Counted from the stretch's first letter, positions 50,822-60,356 are shown. The stretch: DNA of 64,000 bases from Lentilactobacillus otakiensis DSM 19908 = JCM 15040 (GCF_001434145.1 NZ_AZED01000011.1:310667-374666), one strand, 5' to 3'. Program-made: numbers and translations. The notes: generated by a model from the letters alone, not told the origin.

Positions 50822-51883
50822 TTAATAACGAGTAGTTGATCTCAAAAGTTCTGGATTTCTGTTCGACAACAGCATTGCATGACCAGTCGAATCAAAAATC
50901 ATGCTTTCAAACTCACGGTGTGAATTGAAGCGAGTGTACTTGATGTCACTTGGACGCAAGCTGCCGCGACCATTCAATTTACGTGCCGGAAGAGTCTGAA
51001 TGGAATCGTCAGAAACCAAGTACAACCGACCATTATGAGGGTTATAACCCATGGCCTGTTGATGGGTTCCAGTTTGCTTTCTCAGCATCTGTTTTGCCAA
51101 ACGAACGTGGATTGAACGGCTACCCAACTTACCTTTGTAAATCTTGACATGACCACCAGAAATTCCCCACCAGTATGCGTTACCGGAATTATCAAATGTC
51201 AGATCATGTCCGGCAGGTACCATCGCACCCCGATTATTCATGTGGAACTTGATTGCCCTATTAGGCTTCAATGATGACATACTGATCCGTTGAATGGTTG
51301 ACCAGGCAGTCGGCTTCATGTCGGCTCGATCACGCCACATCCAGATTGAGTGCTGTTTCTTATTGTATGCCAATGATTGACCATGACCAACATTGAACAT
51401 TGGTCCGACCTTCATACCAGCGGTACTCTTGTTCAAAGACGATTGGGCTTTGCTGAAGCTCATATGGTCAAGGGTGCTCTTGTTATAACGAACAACAAAG
51501 CCTTTGCCATGAAATTGATGTGGTGCATAAAGCACGAACAGGTATTTCCCAGCGAGTGCTGATGCTTGAGGATTAGTGAGATCCCGGCTGGATTTACCCA
51601 GTGCAGCATGGGTCGTTGGCAATAGGTACTTGGTCTTTAACGTCCACTTAGTGCCGCGAATACTCTTAATGGTTTCGCTGCCGCTTGGATTCTTGGACCA
51701 GCCATAACTACCTGCCTTCACAAATTGAACCTTGCTATTATTTAGCAAACGCAAGCTTGAGCCAGAATACTGGCTGATTGCGTTGCTATGCTGAACGATC
51801 GTTGCAGCATCAACCGTCCCCACAAACGATGTACTCAACAATACTGCTGTTGCAATTCCCACAGATAACTTACCAAATTTCAT
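50822..51883 (-). CDS. Secreted protein of unknown function, paralogue A
   Basis: A 353-residue secreted protein with a signal peptide ending near GTVDA-AT (residue 26). No family is firmly recognised. The mature part has repeated propeller-like blocks rich in Gly-His and aromatic residues: GPMFNVGHGQSLAYN, GHDLTFDNSGNAYWWG, QQAMGYNPHNGRLYLVSDDSI, REFESMIFDSTGHAMLL. The same blocks recur in the upstream gene. The pattern of His-containing turns followed by hydrophobic strands suggests a beta-propeller and is reminiscent of helveticin J-type proteins, but this is weak. It is followed by a terminator. Confidence 0.75.
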   Translation of the reverse strand: MKFGKLSVGIATAVLLSTSFVGTVDAATIVQHSNAISQYSGSSLRLLNNSKVQFVKAGSYGWSKNPSGSETIKSIRGTKWTLKTKYLLPTTHAALGKSSRDLTNPQASALAGKYLFVLYAPHQFHGKGFVVRYNKSTLDHMSFSKAQSSLNKSTAGMKVGPMFNVGHGQSLAYNKKQHSIWMWRDRADMKPTAWSTIQRISMSSLKPNRAIKFHMNNRGAMVPAGHDLTFDNSGNAYWWGISGGHVKIYKGKLGSRSIHVRLAKQMLRKQTGTHQQAMGYNPHNGRLYLVSDDSIQTLPARKLNGRGSLRPSDIKYTRFNSHREFESMIFDSTGHAMLLSNRNPELLRSTTRY

Positions 51884-51964
51884 AATACCCCTCCAGATAC
51901 TTCATTTGATATATTGATATAACATTATTGTACAACTTAATTTCGAAAAATAAATACTAAATAT

Positions 51965-53077
51965 TTAATATGACCGATCAGCTTGCAATACCTCTGGACA
52001 GTGATTGACCAGCAGGTTGCCGCGAGATGAACCATCATACGCGATTCCCTCAAATTCACGTTTGGGGCCAAACTGTGTCCACTCAAAACTATGGTTGGTT
52101 AGGTGACCATGCCCGTCCAATCGCTTAGCTGGAAAACTAGCAATCGAGGCATCCGACATCATCAATAACCGTTTGCGAATTGGGTTATAGCCCATACTTT
52201 GAATTCTGGTTCCCGGTAAATGCTTTAGGACTTGATGCGTCAACCGAAAATGAACTGAGTGCGCGTGAATCTTTCCTTTGAAGATATAGGCACCCCAACC
52301 TGGAAATGACCAGAAGTAGGCGTTGCCGTATTTATCAAAGGTTAAATCATGGCCACCAGGGACTGACGTGCCATGACTGGAAAGTCGGAAACGAATTGCA
52401 TGATCCGGCCGTAAAGTCGACGCCTTGATATGTTGAATGTATCCCCAGTTGCTGACGGGAACCCTTGGTGCCTTTTCCTTGTCACGCCACATGTACAAGC
52501 CGTGATTCTTCCAATTATATGCTAAAGATTGACCGTGGCCGGTGGTAAACATTGGGCCAACTTTGATGTAAGTATGAATCTTCTTCTGTGTCTTGGAATA
52601 TTTGCCATGGTGCTTATGATAGGCATCCCGCAATTCTTTTGGATGCAAACGAATTCCCATCGCGTCCAGCTTCTTGATGTTAAACCGGACAATTCTGCCA
52701 CGATTATGTAAGTTGGTTGGGCAATAAACGATGTACATATAACTTTTCCCGTTCATGGCAATCGATTGTGGGTTGCCCCAACGTTGGCCATCTTTACCAG
52801 GCAGCGGCAAAATGTAACGGGTGTGGAATTTGACTTTTTTACCTCGTTCCGAAGCAATTTCGTGTTCGATCCCAGTGTGGGCGACATGATAGTACTTTTT
52901 AGGCACTTTGACGTAGTGAACTTTTGAATTATTCAAATTCCGTAGACTACCTTTGTGCAGTGCCGATGAACGTTGATAATAAACATGATATTTGGCGTGG
53001 GCATCAATAGGTGCTTTAGCGACGACAAATAATGTCAAAAAAAGGACAAAGCAAATAAATGTCTTAATGAACCTCAT
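51965..53077 (-). CDS. Secreted protein of unknown function, paralogue B
   Basis: A 370-residue secreted protein with an N-terminal hydrophobic segment (FICFVLFLTLFVVAKAPIDAHA). It shares blocks in the same order with the downstream paralogue: LRNLNNSKVHYVK, GPMFTTGHGQSLAYN, GHDLTFDKYGNAYFWS, QSMGYNPIRKRLLMMSDASI, REFEGIAYDG and a terminal EVLQADRSY. The insert KHHGKYSKTQKK before the GPMF block is specific to this copy. GAGGGGGA precedes the ATG. The 81-base gap to the next gene has no obvious terminator, so both may be made together. Tandem duplication is clear; function is not. Confidence 0.75.
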   Translation of the reverse strand: MRFIKTFICFVLFLTLFVVAKAPIDAHAKYHVYYQRSSALHKGSLRNLNNSKVHYVKVPKKYYHVAHTGIEHEIASERGKKVKFHTRYILPLPGKDGQRWGNPQSIAMNGKSYMYIVYCPTNLHNRGRIVRFNIKKLDAMGIRLHPKELRDAYHKHHGKYSKTQKKIHTYIKVGPMFTTGHGQSLAYNWKNHGLYMWRDKEKAPRVPVSNWGYIQHIKASTLRPDHAIRFRLSSHGTSVPGGHDLTFDKYGNAYFWSFPGWGAYIFKGKIHAHSVHFRLTHQVLKHLPGTRIQSMGYNPIRKRLLMMSDASIASFPAKRLDGHGHLTNHSFEWTQFGPKREFEGIAYDGSSRGNLLVNHCPEVLQADRSY

Positions 53078-53193
53078 ACAATTCCCCCTCAGAAATTAAT
53101 GATTCTTAAGATTTCGTAAAGTTCCGATACATTCAATATTAGCCTTTTGGTTAACAAAAGTAAATGGTTTTTATGTATAAAAGGTAATGATTA

Positions 53194-53263
53194 AAAAAAC
53201 AAACCAGATCCCGGTAAGATTGGTTTTGAAACAGCCAATGTTTGCCAGAATCCGATTTGTTTG
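53194..53263 (-). terminator. Terminator after the large FtsX permease gene
   Basis: On the minus strand AAACAAA-TC-GGAT...CTGG pairs imperfectly with CC-GGATC-TGGTTTGTTT and is followed by seven T. It is long but ends in a proper T-run. Confidence 0.6.
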
Positions 53264-53309
53264 AGTACGTTAAAAAATGATACCCATACTGAATATTTTC
53301 TGAATCAGA

Positions 53310-55877
53310 TTACTCCGATGACGACAACGAATCCAACATATCAATATTCTTTAACTTATAATGCGTGATGACACCGACCACCAAGCTGAAGCAGGCCGTC
53401 AGTACTGCCGACCAGATATACCCTGGATAATGCACCGTCAGTGGGAACAGGATCGCCCCTGTCTGGGCTTTGATCATGATGAAATGATGGAGTATCAGCC
53501 CAATAAACCAGCCAAAGACAATTCCGGCAAGCGTCAACACCACATTTTCTCGAGCAACGTACGCTGTCACTTCATTGTCATAAAACCCGAGCACTTTGAT
53601 CGTCGAGAGTTCCCGCATTCGTTCGGAAATGTTGACATTGGTGAGGTTGTACAAGACTACCAGACCCAGAGCAGCAGACAACGCGATGAAGATCAGAACA
53701 ACGGAGCTCAGACCAACTGTCCCCAGCGAGCTGCTGGCGTACCTTGGATAGGTCACATTAAGAACCCCTGATTGTTTCAGCAGATTTCTACTAGTCTGGT
53801 GACGGTGGCTGGCAGATTCACTCTTGAGCTTGAGAAGCCGTGACGTCGGTGCGTATTTAGTTGTTGAGACTTGATTGAAGTATTTAGACGTCAAATACAT
53901 ATAGTGGCCGGCATAGTTCTTAGTAACGCCGGCAACTCGGACCTTAAGCAATTTATTACCAAGCTTGGCAGACAATTTTGTTCCCTTTTTGGCATGCATA
54001 TCAGTGGCCAGCTTCTCGGTAATGATCACCCCTGAGTTGGTCAGTTTTTGTGCTTTGCCAGTCTTGGCACTGGTCAGTGAAACGTATTTGCTAAAATGAG
54101 CAGTTGATTTCGGCGCAACCATTGTAACCGTCGCGTTTCGTTTAGTCCCTTTAGTTGGGGAAACGGTAATCGATTGGACCATCGCTGACTTTTGAGCGCT
54201 AATATTTTTGTCATGAACCTGTTTACCCGAATCAGACAAAGTCACGATTCCCTGGTAGTGCTGAACTTGGTTAAATTGGTCAGGAATCAAATCGTTGACT
54301 GAATCTCGAATCCCAAATCCCGCCAGCATCAACCCGGTACATCCCGCAATCCCGACAATCGTCATGATCATCCGAGTTTTGTATCGGAAGAGATTCCGGT
54401 AGCTGACTTTTTGGTTGAAATTCATGCGGTTCCATAGGGGTTTGATCCGTTCCATGAGAATTCGCTTGCCGGCTTTTGGTGCCCGCTCACGCATCAACTC
54501 GGTTGGTTTTTCGCGCAGATTAATGATCAGTACAACCGTCGCACTTCCCAGAGTGGCAACGAGGCCGGCGATGATCGCTTCAACAATAAATGCCCATGGA
54601 ATCACGCCTGCATACTGGGTCAGATTATTGTTACTGAGCATGCTAAAGATGAACTTCGGCAGCGTCATGGTCCCCAGAATGCCACCGGCAATTGAGCCTA
54701 GTACACCCGCCAAGACTGAATAAATCACGTATTTCATCGAAATAAACCCTTTGGTATATCCGAGGGCCCGCATCAAACCGATTTCCCGTCGGTTCTTCTC
54801 AATCATTCGAGAAATTGTCGTAAACGTGATCAAAACGGCAATGAACAGGAAGAATCCTGGGAAGATCACCGCGATGGCCGCGATACTCTTGGACTCGTCA
54901 AAATAGTCCTGGTAACCGACGTTAGCAGTTCGATCATTGTACAAATATGTAGCCCGGGGAGTCTTTTGGAGCTGTGTTTTGGCCGCTTGAAGTTTGGCAA
55001 TGCCTGCATCAAGCTTCTTGGCAGCAGCTTTTGTGGTCGCAGACTGGTATTGACTCGGTACAGATTGGAGTTGCTTGGCTTGTTTTTGAAGTTTGGTCAG
55101 TTGTTGATTGACCTTAGTAAGCTCTGGTCCAATCAATTCGGCCCGCCGCTGCTCCGGTCTTGCATTCAATCGGTTTTCCAGTTGGGCCTGATCATGATTG
55201 ACCTGCTTGTTATATTGACTCGTGCCAGCAATTAAATCAGCGGTGTTGTTGAATCGCACTGCCAGCGTTGCATACGCTTTTTGATTGAATACCTGTTGAG
55301 GTGTATAGGCAAAATAGTCCACCTCGCCACTCCCGACGTTGGTGGTGCCGCGATCGGTTGAACTGACGAATAACGGTGAATTCACAAAGCCGACAATTTT
55401 GAACGATTGCCCTTTTAAGCCATCCGTTTTAGGCAAGGTATATGTTTGCCCAAGTTTGTAGCCATCTGACTTGGCCTTTGCGTCCAGGACAATCTGGTTT
55501 GCCTTAGTTGGAAGCTTTCCTGAGACAACTTTTAACTTGTTCAATTTAGCTGCCTTTGAATAGGAATAGACTTGGACAACCTGGTTCTGCGACTTCTTCA
55601 CAGTAACCATATGGCTTGGCTCGACAGTTTGGATATTTTTGTCATGACGCACCAAATTCAAGTCCTTATTGGTCAGTCCCAAAGTGGACGTCACATTCAG
55701 GTCGCCGAGATTCTGCTGGGCAAAGTATTTGTCGGCAGAGTTGTCCAAATCAGGTCCAGTCGCCCGAATACCCACATAGAGCAATGAGCCCAGCAGGATG
55801 ATCAGGACAATCGAAATAAACTTACCCCAAGAGTAAGTTATTTCGCGAATCGTTGCTTTGAAATAGGTAGAATTCAA
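53310..55877 (-). CDS. Large FtsX-domain ABC permease (orphan)
   Basis: An 855-residue permease with two FtsX units. An N-terminal helix (FISIVLIILLGSLLYVGIRA) is followed by an extracellular domain with a Gln/Lys-rich coiled coil at about 240-310 (LTKVNQQLTKLQKQAKQLQ). The first FtsX block is IAVIFPGFFLFIAVLITFTTISRMIEKNRREIGLMRALGYTKG; a second extracellular domain follows, with the last FtsX block at about 730-850. This size matches bacitracin/lantibiotic-type and envelope-stress permeases. No ATPase gene is next to it; the ATPase must come from elsewhere. It follows the glutathione peroxidase gene by 12 bases. Confidence 0.88.
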   Translation of the reverse strand: MNSTYFKATIREITYSWGKFISIVLIILLGSLLYVGIRATGPDLDNSADKYFAQQNLGDLNVTSTLGLTNKDLNLVRHDKNIQTVEPSHMVTVKKSQNQVVQVYSYSKAAKLNKLKVVSGKLPTKANQIVLDAKAKSDGYKLGQTYTLPKTDGLKGQSFKIVGFVNSPLFVSSTDRGTTNVGSGEVDYFAYTPQQVFNQKAYATLAVRFNNTADLIAGTSQYNKQVNHDQAQLENRLNARPEQRRAELIGPELTKVNQQLTKLQKQAKQLQSVPSQYQSATTKAAAKKLDAGIAKLQAAKTQLQKTPRATYLYNDRTANVGYQDYFDESKSIAAIAVIFPGFFLFIAVLITFTTISRMIEKNRREIGLMRALGYTKGFISMKYVIYSVLAGVLGSIAGGILGTMTLPKFIFSMLSNNNLTQYAGVIPWAFIVEAIIAGLVATLGSATVVLIINLREKPTELMRERAPKAGKRILMERIKPLWNRMNFNQKVSYRNLFRYKTRMIMTIVGIAGCTGLMLAGFGIRDSVNDLIPDQFNQVQHYQGIVTLSDSGKQVHDKNISAQKSAMVQSITVSPTKGTKRNATVTMVAPKSTAHFSKYVSLTSAKTGKAQKLTNSGVIITEKLATDMHAKKGTKLSAKLGNKLLKVRVAGVTKNYAGHYMYLTSKYFNQVSTTKYAPTSRLLKLKSESASHRHQTSRNLLKQSGVLNVTYPRYASSSLGTVGLSSVVLIFIALSAALGLVVLYNLTNVNISERMRELSTIKVLGFYDNEVTAYVARENVVLTLAGIVFGWFIGLILHHFIMIKAQTGAILFPLTVHYPGYIWSAVLTACFSLVVGVITHYKLKNIDMLDSLSSSE

Positions 55878-55889
55878 CTTTCCACCTTC

Positions 55890-56372
55890 TTATAAGACGG
55901 ATTTCTTGTTAAGTGCGGTGTAGATGGCTTCTTCCATCGATTCCGGCTTGGTAATTGGCGCATATCGATGAATCAGCTTGCCATCTTTGCCAATCAGGAA
56001 CTTGGTGTAATTCCATTTGATTTTGCCATGGCCGGATTCTTCTTTAAGATGGGCAAATAACGGATCCTCGTTATCCCCGTTCACCGCAACCCGCTTGGTC
56101 ATCGGGAAGGTCACACCGTAGTGAATCCGGCAGTAATCATCAGCTTCTTCATCAGTAGCTAATTCTTGATGAAACTGATTTGAAGGCAGGCCGAGAATCA
56201 CTAAACCCTCATCATGATACTTCTTATATAATTCTTCCAGGCCTTCCAGTTGAGGTGCAAGGCCGCATTTGCTGGCAGTGTTTACAATTATGACGACCTT
56301 GTCCTTGAACTCGCTTAAGTCAATGGTCTTGCCGCTCATTTCAGTTTCTTGATAATCATAAATTGTCTTCAT
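55890..56372 (-). CDS. Glutathione peroxidase-family thiol peroxidase
   Basis: A 160-residue peroxidase. The peroxidatic residue is Cys36 in NTASKCG, with the partners LGLPSNQF (Gln) and IKWNYTKFLIG (Trp, Asn). A second Cys in DDYCRIHYGVTFP could resolve the disulfide, as in thioredoxin-dependent members. Reduces hydrogen and organic peroxides. It has its own ribosome site and leads into the large permease gene, though a functional link is not evident. Confidence 0.93.
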   Translation of the reverse strand: MKTIYDYQETEMSGKTIDLSEFKDKVVIIVNTASKCGLAPQLEGLEELYKKYHDEGLVILGLPSNQFHQELATDEEADDYCRIHYGVTFPMTKRVAVNGDNEDPLFAHLKEESGHGKIKWNYTKFLIGKDGKLIHRYAPITKPESMEEAIYTALNKKSVL

Positions 56373-56414
56373 TACTAGTCACCCATTTTCTGTATTTATG
56401 TTAAGTGTAAACTA

Positions 56415-56452
56415 AAAGGTCCAAAAACAAAACTGGTTTTGTTTTTGGACCT
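56415..56452 (-). terminator. Terminator after oppA
   Basis: A perfect 18-base inverted repeat (AAGGTCCAAAAACAAAAC and its complement) with a 2-base centre lies 10 bases downstream of the oppA stop. Confidence 0.8.
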
Positions 56453-56462
56453 TCATGAGTGA

Positions 56463-58121
56463 TTATTTGGCAACATACATCCCTTTTAAATTAAATGACA
56501 ATCCAGCACTGTTATATACAATACCCTTGATCTTTGATTTTCTCATTTGTGGAATGGTAGCTTGATACAGTGGTGCAACTCCTTGGTCTGACATAATGAC
56601 TCTTGAAGCGTCAATCATATCTTGCCAACGTTTTTGTGGATCTGTTGCATCTGTTGAAGCGGATTTTTTGACTAACTTATCATAGCTCTTGTTTGTCCAG
56701 CCGCCTTCGTTAAAGGTATTGTTCGACTGTAATACTTGCAAGAATGTATATGGATCAGAATAGTCGGCACCCCAGTTTGAGACGAAGAAATCAAATTGGT
56801 GATGAGTTTGCCGCTGAATCAGTGATTTCAGAGGTACTGATGAAACATCAATCTTCAAATTTGGTAAGATCTTTTCAAGTTGGCCTTGAACATATGCGGC
56901 AGAATGTTTTGCAGCAGTACTATCACCGCATAGCACCTCCAAGTGCAGTGACTTTTTATTCAATTCTTTCAAAGCTTGTTTATACTTTGCTTTGGCCTTT
57001 GTTGGGTTGTACTCCAAACCTTTATTACCCTGTTTAGCTTCCTTAGTAAAGTCCTCTCCGGTCTTTGGATTATTTGCCAACCCTTGCGTCACAAACCCTT
57101 GTGCCGGTGCAGATCCATCTGCCAGAACGTTCTTAGTGAATGATTGACGATCCATGGCGTATGAAAATGCCTGACGTAAAGCCTTATTCTTAAATGATGG
57201 TCGAGTTCTCTGGTTAAATTCCAAATAGAAAATTCGTGAATCTTTCAAAAGGTGCATATCTTTGTTGTTTAATTCATTCTTAACTTGTGTTCCCGATAAC
57301 GTAGCAACGTCTAACTGGTTTCCTTGATACATGTTGTACATCGTTGAAGGATCTTTAACGACTTGATCATTAATCTTTTCAAGGTAGACGTGTTTCTTAT
57401 CCCAATAATTTTTGTTGGCTGTTAATGTCCACTTTTCATTTGTTCCAGTCCAGCCCTTCATCTTAAATGGACCGTCGTACACCATTTTAGAAGCGGATGT
57501 TCCATATGCCTTTCCATACTTTTCAACCGCCTTTTGATTTTGTGGGAAGAATAACGGAAATGCCATTAGCAGTTTGAAGTATGGAATCGGTCGCTCGAGT
57601 GTAACCTGCAGCTGATGATCTCCGAGAGCCTTCACACCAAGCGCACTCGGCTTAGCTTTGTTAACTTGAATCTTATTGGCGTTCTTAATCCCATCAAAAA
57701 TATAGCCATATTGTGATGCGGTTTTAGGATTAATGGTCCGCTTCCAGCTATATTCAAAATCATGGGCAGTTACAGGGTCACCATTGCTCCACTTGGCATT
57801 CTTTCGAAGATTGAATGTATAAACCTTTCCGTTTGACGATTCACTCATCTTAGTCGCAATTCCTGGCAACAACTTATGGTTCTTTCCCAATCGGAACAGA
57901 CCTTCATTCGTATTCCCAACCATTGTAATGTCGATTGGCTGAGTCAATTTGGAAGGATCCAAAGTCGTTAGATCTTCAGTTTCAGACCAGTTAACGACTT
58001 GTTTAGTAGCCATGTTTGACTTCAAATTTCCTGAGTTCTCTGCCGACTCCTTTTTACCACAACCTGCCAATAGTAAAACGATGGCTGCACAGCCACCAAT
58101 GAAATACTCAACTTTTCTCAT
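56463..58121 (-). CDS. oppA: Oligopeptide ABC transporter substrate-binding lipoprotein
   Basis: A 552-residue extracellular lipoprotein of the SBP_bac_5 family. The lipobox LLAGC near residue 20 follows a hydrophobic signal. Conserved blocks: EDLTTLDPSKLTQPIDI, GLFRLGKN, TFNLRKNAKWSNGDPVTAHDFEYSWKRTINP and LRQAFSYAMDRQSF. It captures peptides for an Opp transporter, but no Opp permease or ATPase genes are adjacent, so it is a stand-alone binding protein. ATG 58121 has GGAGG six bases ahead and begins the lipoprotein signal; a longer frame reaches 58214 without such a site. Confidence 0.93.
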   Translation of the reverse strand: MRKVEYFIGGCAAIVLLLAGCGKKESAENSGNLKSNMATKQVVNWSETEDLTTLDPSKLTQPIDITMVGNTNEGLFRLGKNHKLLPGIATKMSESSNGKVYTFNLRKNAKWSNGDPVTAHDFEYSWKRTINPKTASQYGYIFDGIKNANKIQVNKAKPSALGVKALGDHQLQVTLERPIPYFKLLMAFPLFFPQNQKAVEKYGKAYGTSASKMVYDGPFKMKGWTGTNEKWTLTANKNYWDKKHVYLEKINDQVVKDPSTMYNMYQGNQLDVATLSGTQVKNELNNKDMHLLKDSRIFYLEFNQRTRPSFKNKALRQAFSYAMDRQSFTKNVLADGSAPAQGFVTQGLANNPKTGEDFTKEAKQGNKGLEYNPTKAKAKYKQALKELNKKSLHLEVLCGDSTAAKHSAAYVQGQLEKILPNLKIDVSSVPLKSLIQRQTHHQFDFFVSNWGADYSDPYTFLQVLQSNNTFNEGGWTNKSYDKLVKKSASTDATDPQKRWQDMIDASRVIMSDQGVAPLYQATIPQMRKSKIKGIVYNSAGLSFNLKGMYVAK

Positions 58122-58179
58122 TTCGAACCTCCATGCGAGTTCCCTCATTGTATAAAAATTCATCTCATTTGATAATTCA

Positions 58180-58208
58180 AGCATAAAGGGAGATAGATGG
58201 TGTGTCAA
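58180..58208 (-). promoter_or_regulatory. Promoter of oppA
   Basis: On the minus strand TTGACA (58203-58208) and TATGCT (58180-58185) have a 17-base spacer. An ATCAAA...TTTGAT inverted repeat lies just upstream at about 58210-58240. Confidence 0.75.
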
Positions 58209-58258
58209 TATCAAATAATAACAATATTGGTGTTTGATGAGAGAATTAAAGGATTAAA

Positions 58259-58287
58259 TTGACTGAGACTTCACAATATTATATATT
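58259..58287 (+). promoter_or_regulatory. Promoter of the candidate small RNA
   Basis: TTGACT (58259-58264) and TATATT (58282-58287) have exactly a 17-base spacer. There is no gene downstream on this strand other than the short structured sequence ending at 58402. Confidence 0.65.
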
Positions 58288-58293
58288 ACAATT

Positions 58294-58402
58294 ATGAAAA
58301 GACGGTTCGACCGTTCGCTAAGGCTTTAGCTCGTCTATTGCAGTGGTTATCGAATTGAGAAGGTCCCGACACAGTATAATGCTGAGTCGGGTTTTTCTTT
58401 TT
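58294..58402 (+). ncRNA. Candidate structured small RNA with intrinsic terminator
   Basis: A transcript of about 110 bases is predicted from the upstream promoter. It would fold as hairpin 1 (ACGGT-TCG-ACCGT, 58302-58314), hairpin 2 (GCTAA-GGCT-TTAGC, 58317-58330), a less structured middle, and terminator hairpin (CCCGAC-CAG / CTG-GTCGGG, 58365-58391) with a T-run to 58402. GACG and CGTC may enclose hairpins 1 and 2. It holds no convincing coding frame and lies between the divergent oppA promoter and the 3' end of an ABC exporter gene. No known RNA family is recognised. Confidence 0.55.
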
Positions 58403-58471
58403 TATCAAATATTCACACATATTAAACAAAAAAGCAGCCATGAATTAATAATCCACAGCTGCTAAAACAAA

Positions 58472-60262
58472 CTATTCAAACTGAGCTTCATAAAGCTGCT
58501 TGTAATATCCGTCCTCATTCATCAACTCAGCATGCGTCCCGCGCTCAACAATCTTACCGTCATCCACCACCAAAATCTGATCGGCGTTGTGAATGGTCGA
58601 CAATCGATGGGCAATGACCAGTGAAGTTCGTTGCTCCATCAAGTTCTCCAGCGCATGCTGAATCGTCTTTTCGGACTCATTATCCAGTGAGGCGGTGGCT
58701 TCATCAAGGACCACAATCTGGGCATCCTTCAGCAACGCTCGGGCAATCGCAATCCGCTGCTTTTGACCACCTGACAAACGAATTCCTCGTTCGCCAACTT
58801 GGGTCTTCATCTGATTGGGCAACCCTTTAATAAAATCATCAATGTCAGCCAACTTGGCAACTTCCCAAAGTTGGTCTTCAGTGGCACCAGGCGTCCCGTA
58901 ACGGATATTATCTGAAATGGTCCCATCAATAATGAAGATATCCTGCGAGACAATTGCGATATTCTGCCTCAACGACTTCAACTTGATATGGTTGATGGGA
59001 ATGCCATCAAAGTAAATCTGACCGCTATTAACGTCGTACAAGCGATCCAGCAAATCAGTAATCGTTGATTTACCGGCACCAGAGTGGCCTACCAGGGCAG
59101 TCGTTTTGCCAAACGGAATATCAAATGTGACATCCTGAATAGCTGATTTATGCGGTGATTGTGGCTCATCGGATGCGTATGAAAACGTAACGTGATCGAA
59201 TTTAACCCCAGACTTGATCTGCGGAAATGCAACAGCGCCTTTTTCATCAACAATAGACGGTTTTAAGCCCATGATGCTGACAATCCGGCCATATGAAACC
59301 AGTGACTGCTGGAATTGATTGAGCAATCTTGAAAACGCACTAATTGGACTTTGTAAAATGCCGACATAGCTCAAATAAGCGACCAATTGTCCAACTGTCA
59401 GCTGATTTTTGAAAACGAACAGAGTTCCGAGGAACAACACAATCGCCGTTCCAAGGTACTCAATAAAAGTCACAAGTGGCGAGAAAATCGCTTGGTTCTT
59501 GGTAGCTTCAATAATATTATCTTTGTTCATGTTGGCCAATTTATCAAAGCGACTTGATTCCAAGTCTTCAGTGGTATAACTCTTGATTAACTGGATTTGG
59601 GTCAAGGTGTTTTGGAGCTGATTGGTCATCAATGCTTGGGATTGGCGGGCTTTGCGATAGGATTCCCGAATTCGGGTTCTAAAAATACGCACAACCAGGA
59701 AAATCAGTGGGAAGGTTAAACTCACAGCCAACGCCATTTCCCAATTGACAAAGAAGACAAAGCCCAGAACCCCGATAAACGTGAAAATACTGCCAATCAA
59801 CGACAGCATGTTTGGCGAAATGAGGTTCTGCAGGTTGTTAATATCAGACGTCAACCGAACCATCAAATCCCCCGTCTTGCTGGACTCAAAGAAGTGAGTG
59901 TCCAGTCGAATCAGGTATTGATAGAGTTGGTTTCGCAGATTGGTAATGGCACCTTGACTCATAACCCCCATGTAATAGGTGGAAACATAAGTAAAAATGC
60001 CGGAAATTGTCACTGTCAGCAGCAATAATCCCACAACAATTACCAGCTGAGCAGTGCTTTTATTTGGAATAACGTGATCAATAATGTATTGGTTGAATTG
60101 TGGTAATAAAAAATCCATCAACGACAAAACTGTGAGAACAACGACGTTCACAATTAGGATCCACGGCCGTTTGAGGACCGTTCCAAAGACAAATTTGAAC
60201 ATCCCCATCATGGTGACCCCACCCTGAACTTCCTCGTTGTCATGACTTGGTGCCTGCTTCAT
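58472..60262 (-). CDS. ABC exporter, fused permease and ATPase
   Basis: A 596-residue half-transporter of the type I exporter (MsbA/LmrA-like) class. Six membrane helices fill residues about 25-320, then the ATPase domain with Walker A GHSGAGKST, signature LSGGQKQRIAIARALL, and IVVLDEATASLDNES. It would work as a homodimer exporting lipids, drugs or peptides. A second possible start (MMGMFKFV, at 60211) also has a ribosome site (AGGGTGGGG), so the first 17 residues are uncertain. It is monocistronic. Confidence 0.92.
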   Translation of the reverse strand: MKQAPSHDNEEVQGGVTMMGMFKFVFGTVLKRPWILIVNVVVLTVLSLMDFLLPQFNQYIIDHVIPNKSTAQLVIVVGLLLLTVTISGIFTYVSTYYMGVMSQGAITNLRNQLYQYLIRLDTHFFESSKTGDLMVRLTSDINNLQNLISPNMLSLIGSIFTFIGVLGFVFFVNWEMALAVSLTFPLIFLVVRIFRTRIRESYRKARQSQALMTNQLQNTLTQIQLIKSYTTEDLESSRFDKLANMNKDNIIEATKNQAIFSPLVTFIEYLGTAIVLFLGTLFVFKNQLTVGQLVAYLSYVGILQSPISAFSRLLNQFQQSLVSYGRIVSIMGLKPSIVDEKGAVAFPQIKSGVKFDHVTFSYASDEPQSPHKSAIQDVTFDIPFGKTTALVGHSGAGKSTITDLLDRLYDVNSGQIYFDGIPINHIKLKSLRQNIAIVSQDIFIIDGTISDNIRYGTPGATEDQLWEVAKLADIDDFIKGLPNQMKTQVGERGIRLSGGQKQRIAIARALLKDAQIVVLDEATASLDNESEKTIQHALENLMEQRTSLVIAHRLSTIHNADQILVVDDGKIVERGTHAELMNEDGYYKQLYEAQFE

Positions 60263-60356
60263 ATGCCCACCCCCGGTAACTTGTCGAATTCCTTATGACG
60301 GTATATTTAACCACGAATAAGCAGGTGTGGTCAACGGATTAGCTCGAACTGAATGG

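Noticed and set aside
58330..58402. Resemblance of GGTTATCGAATTGAGAAGG plus a GAGTCGG terminator to the 3' half of a type II tracrRNA
   Set aside because: No cas9, no CRISPR repeat and no anti-repeat are in the window; the similarity is short. Kept only as an unassigned small RNA.
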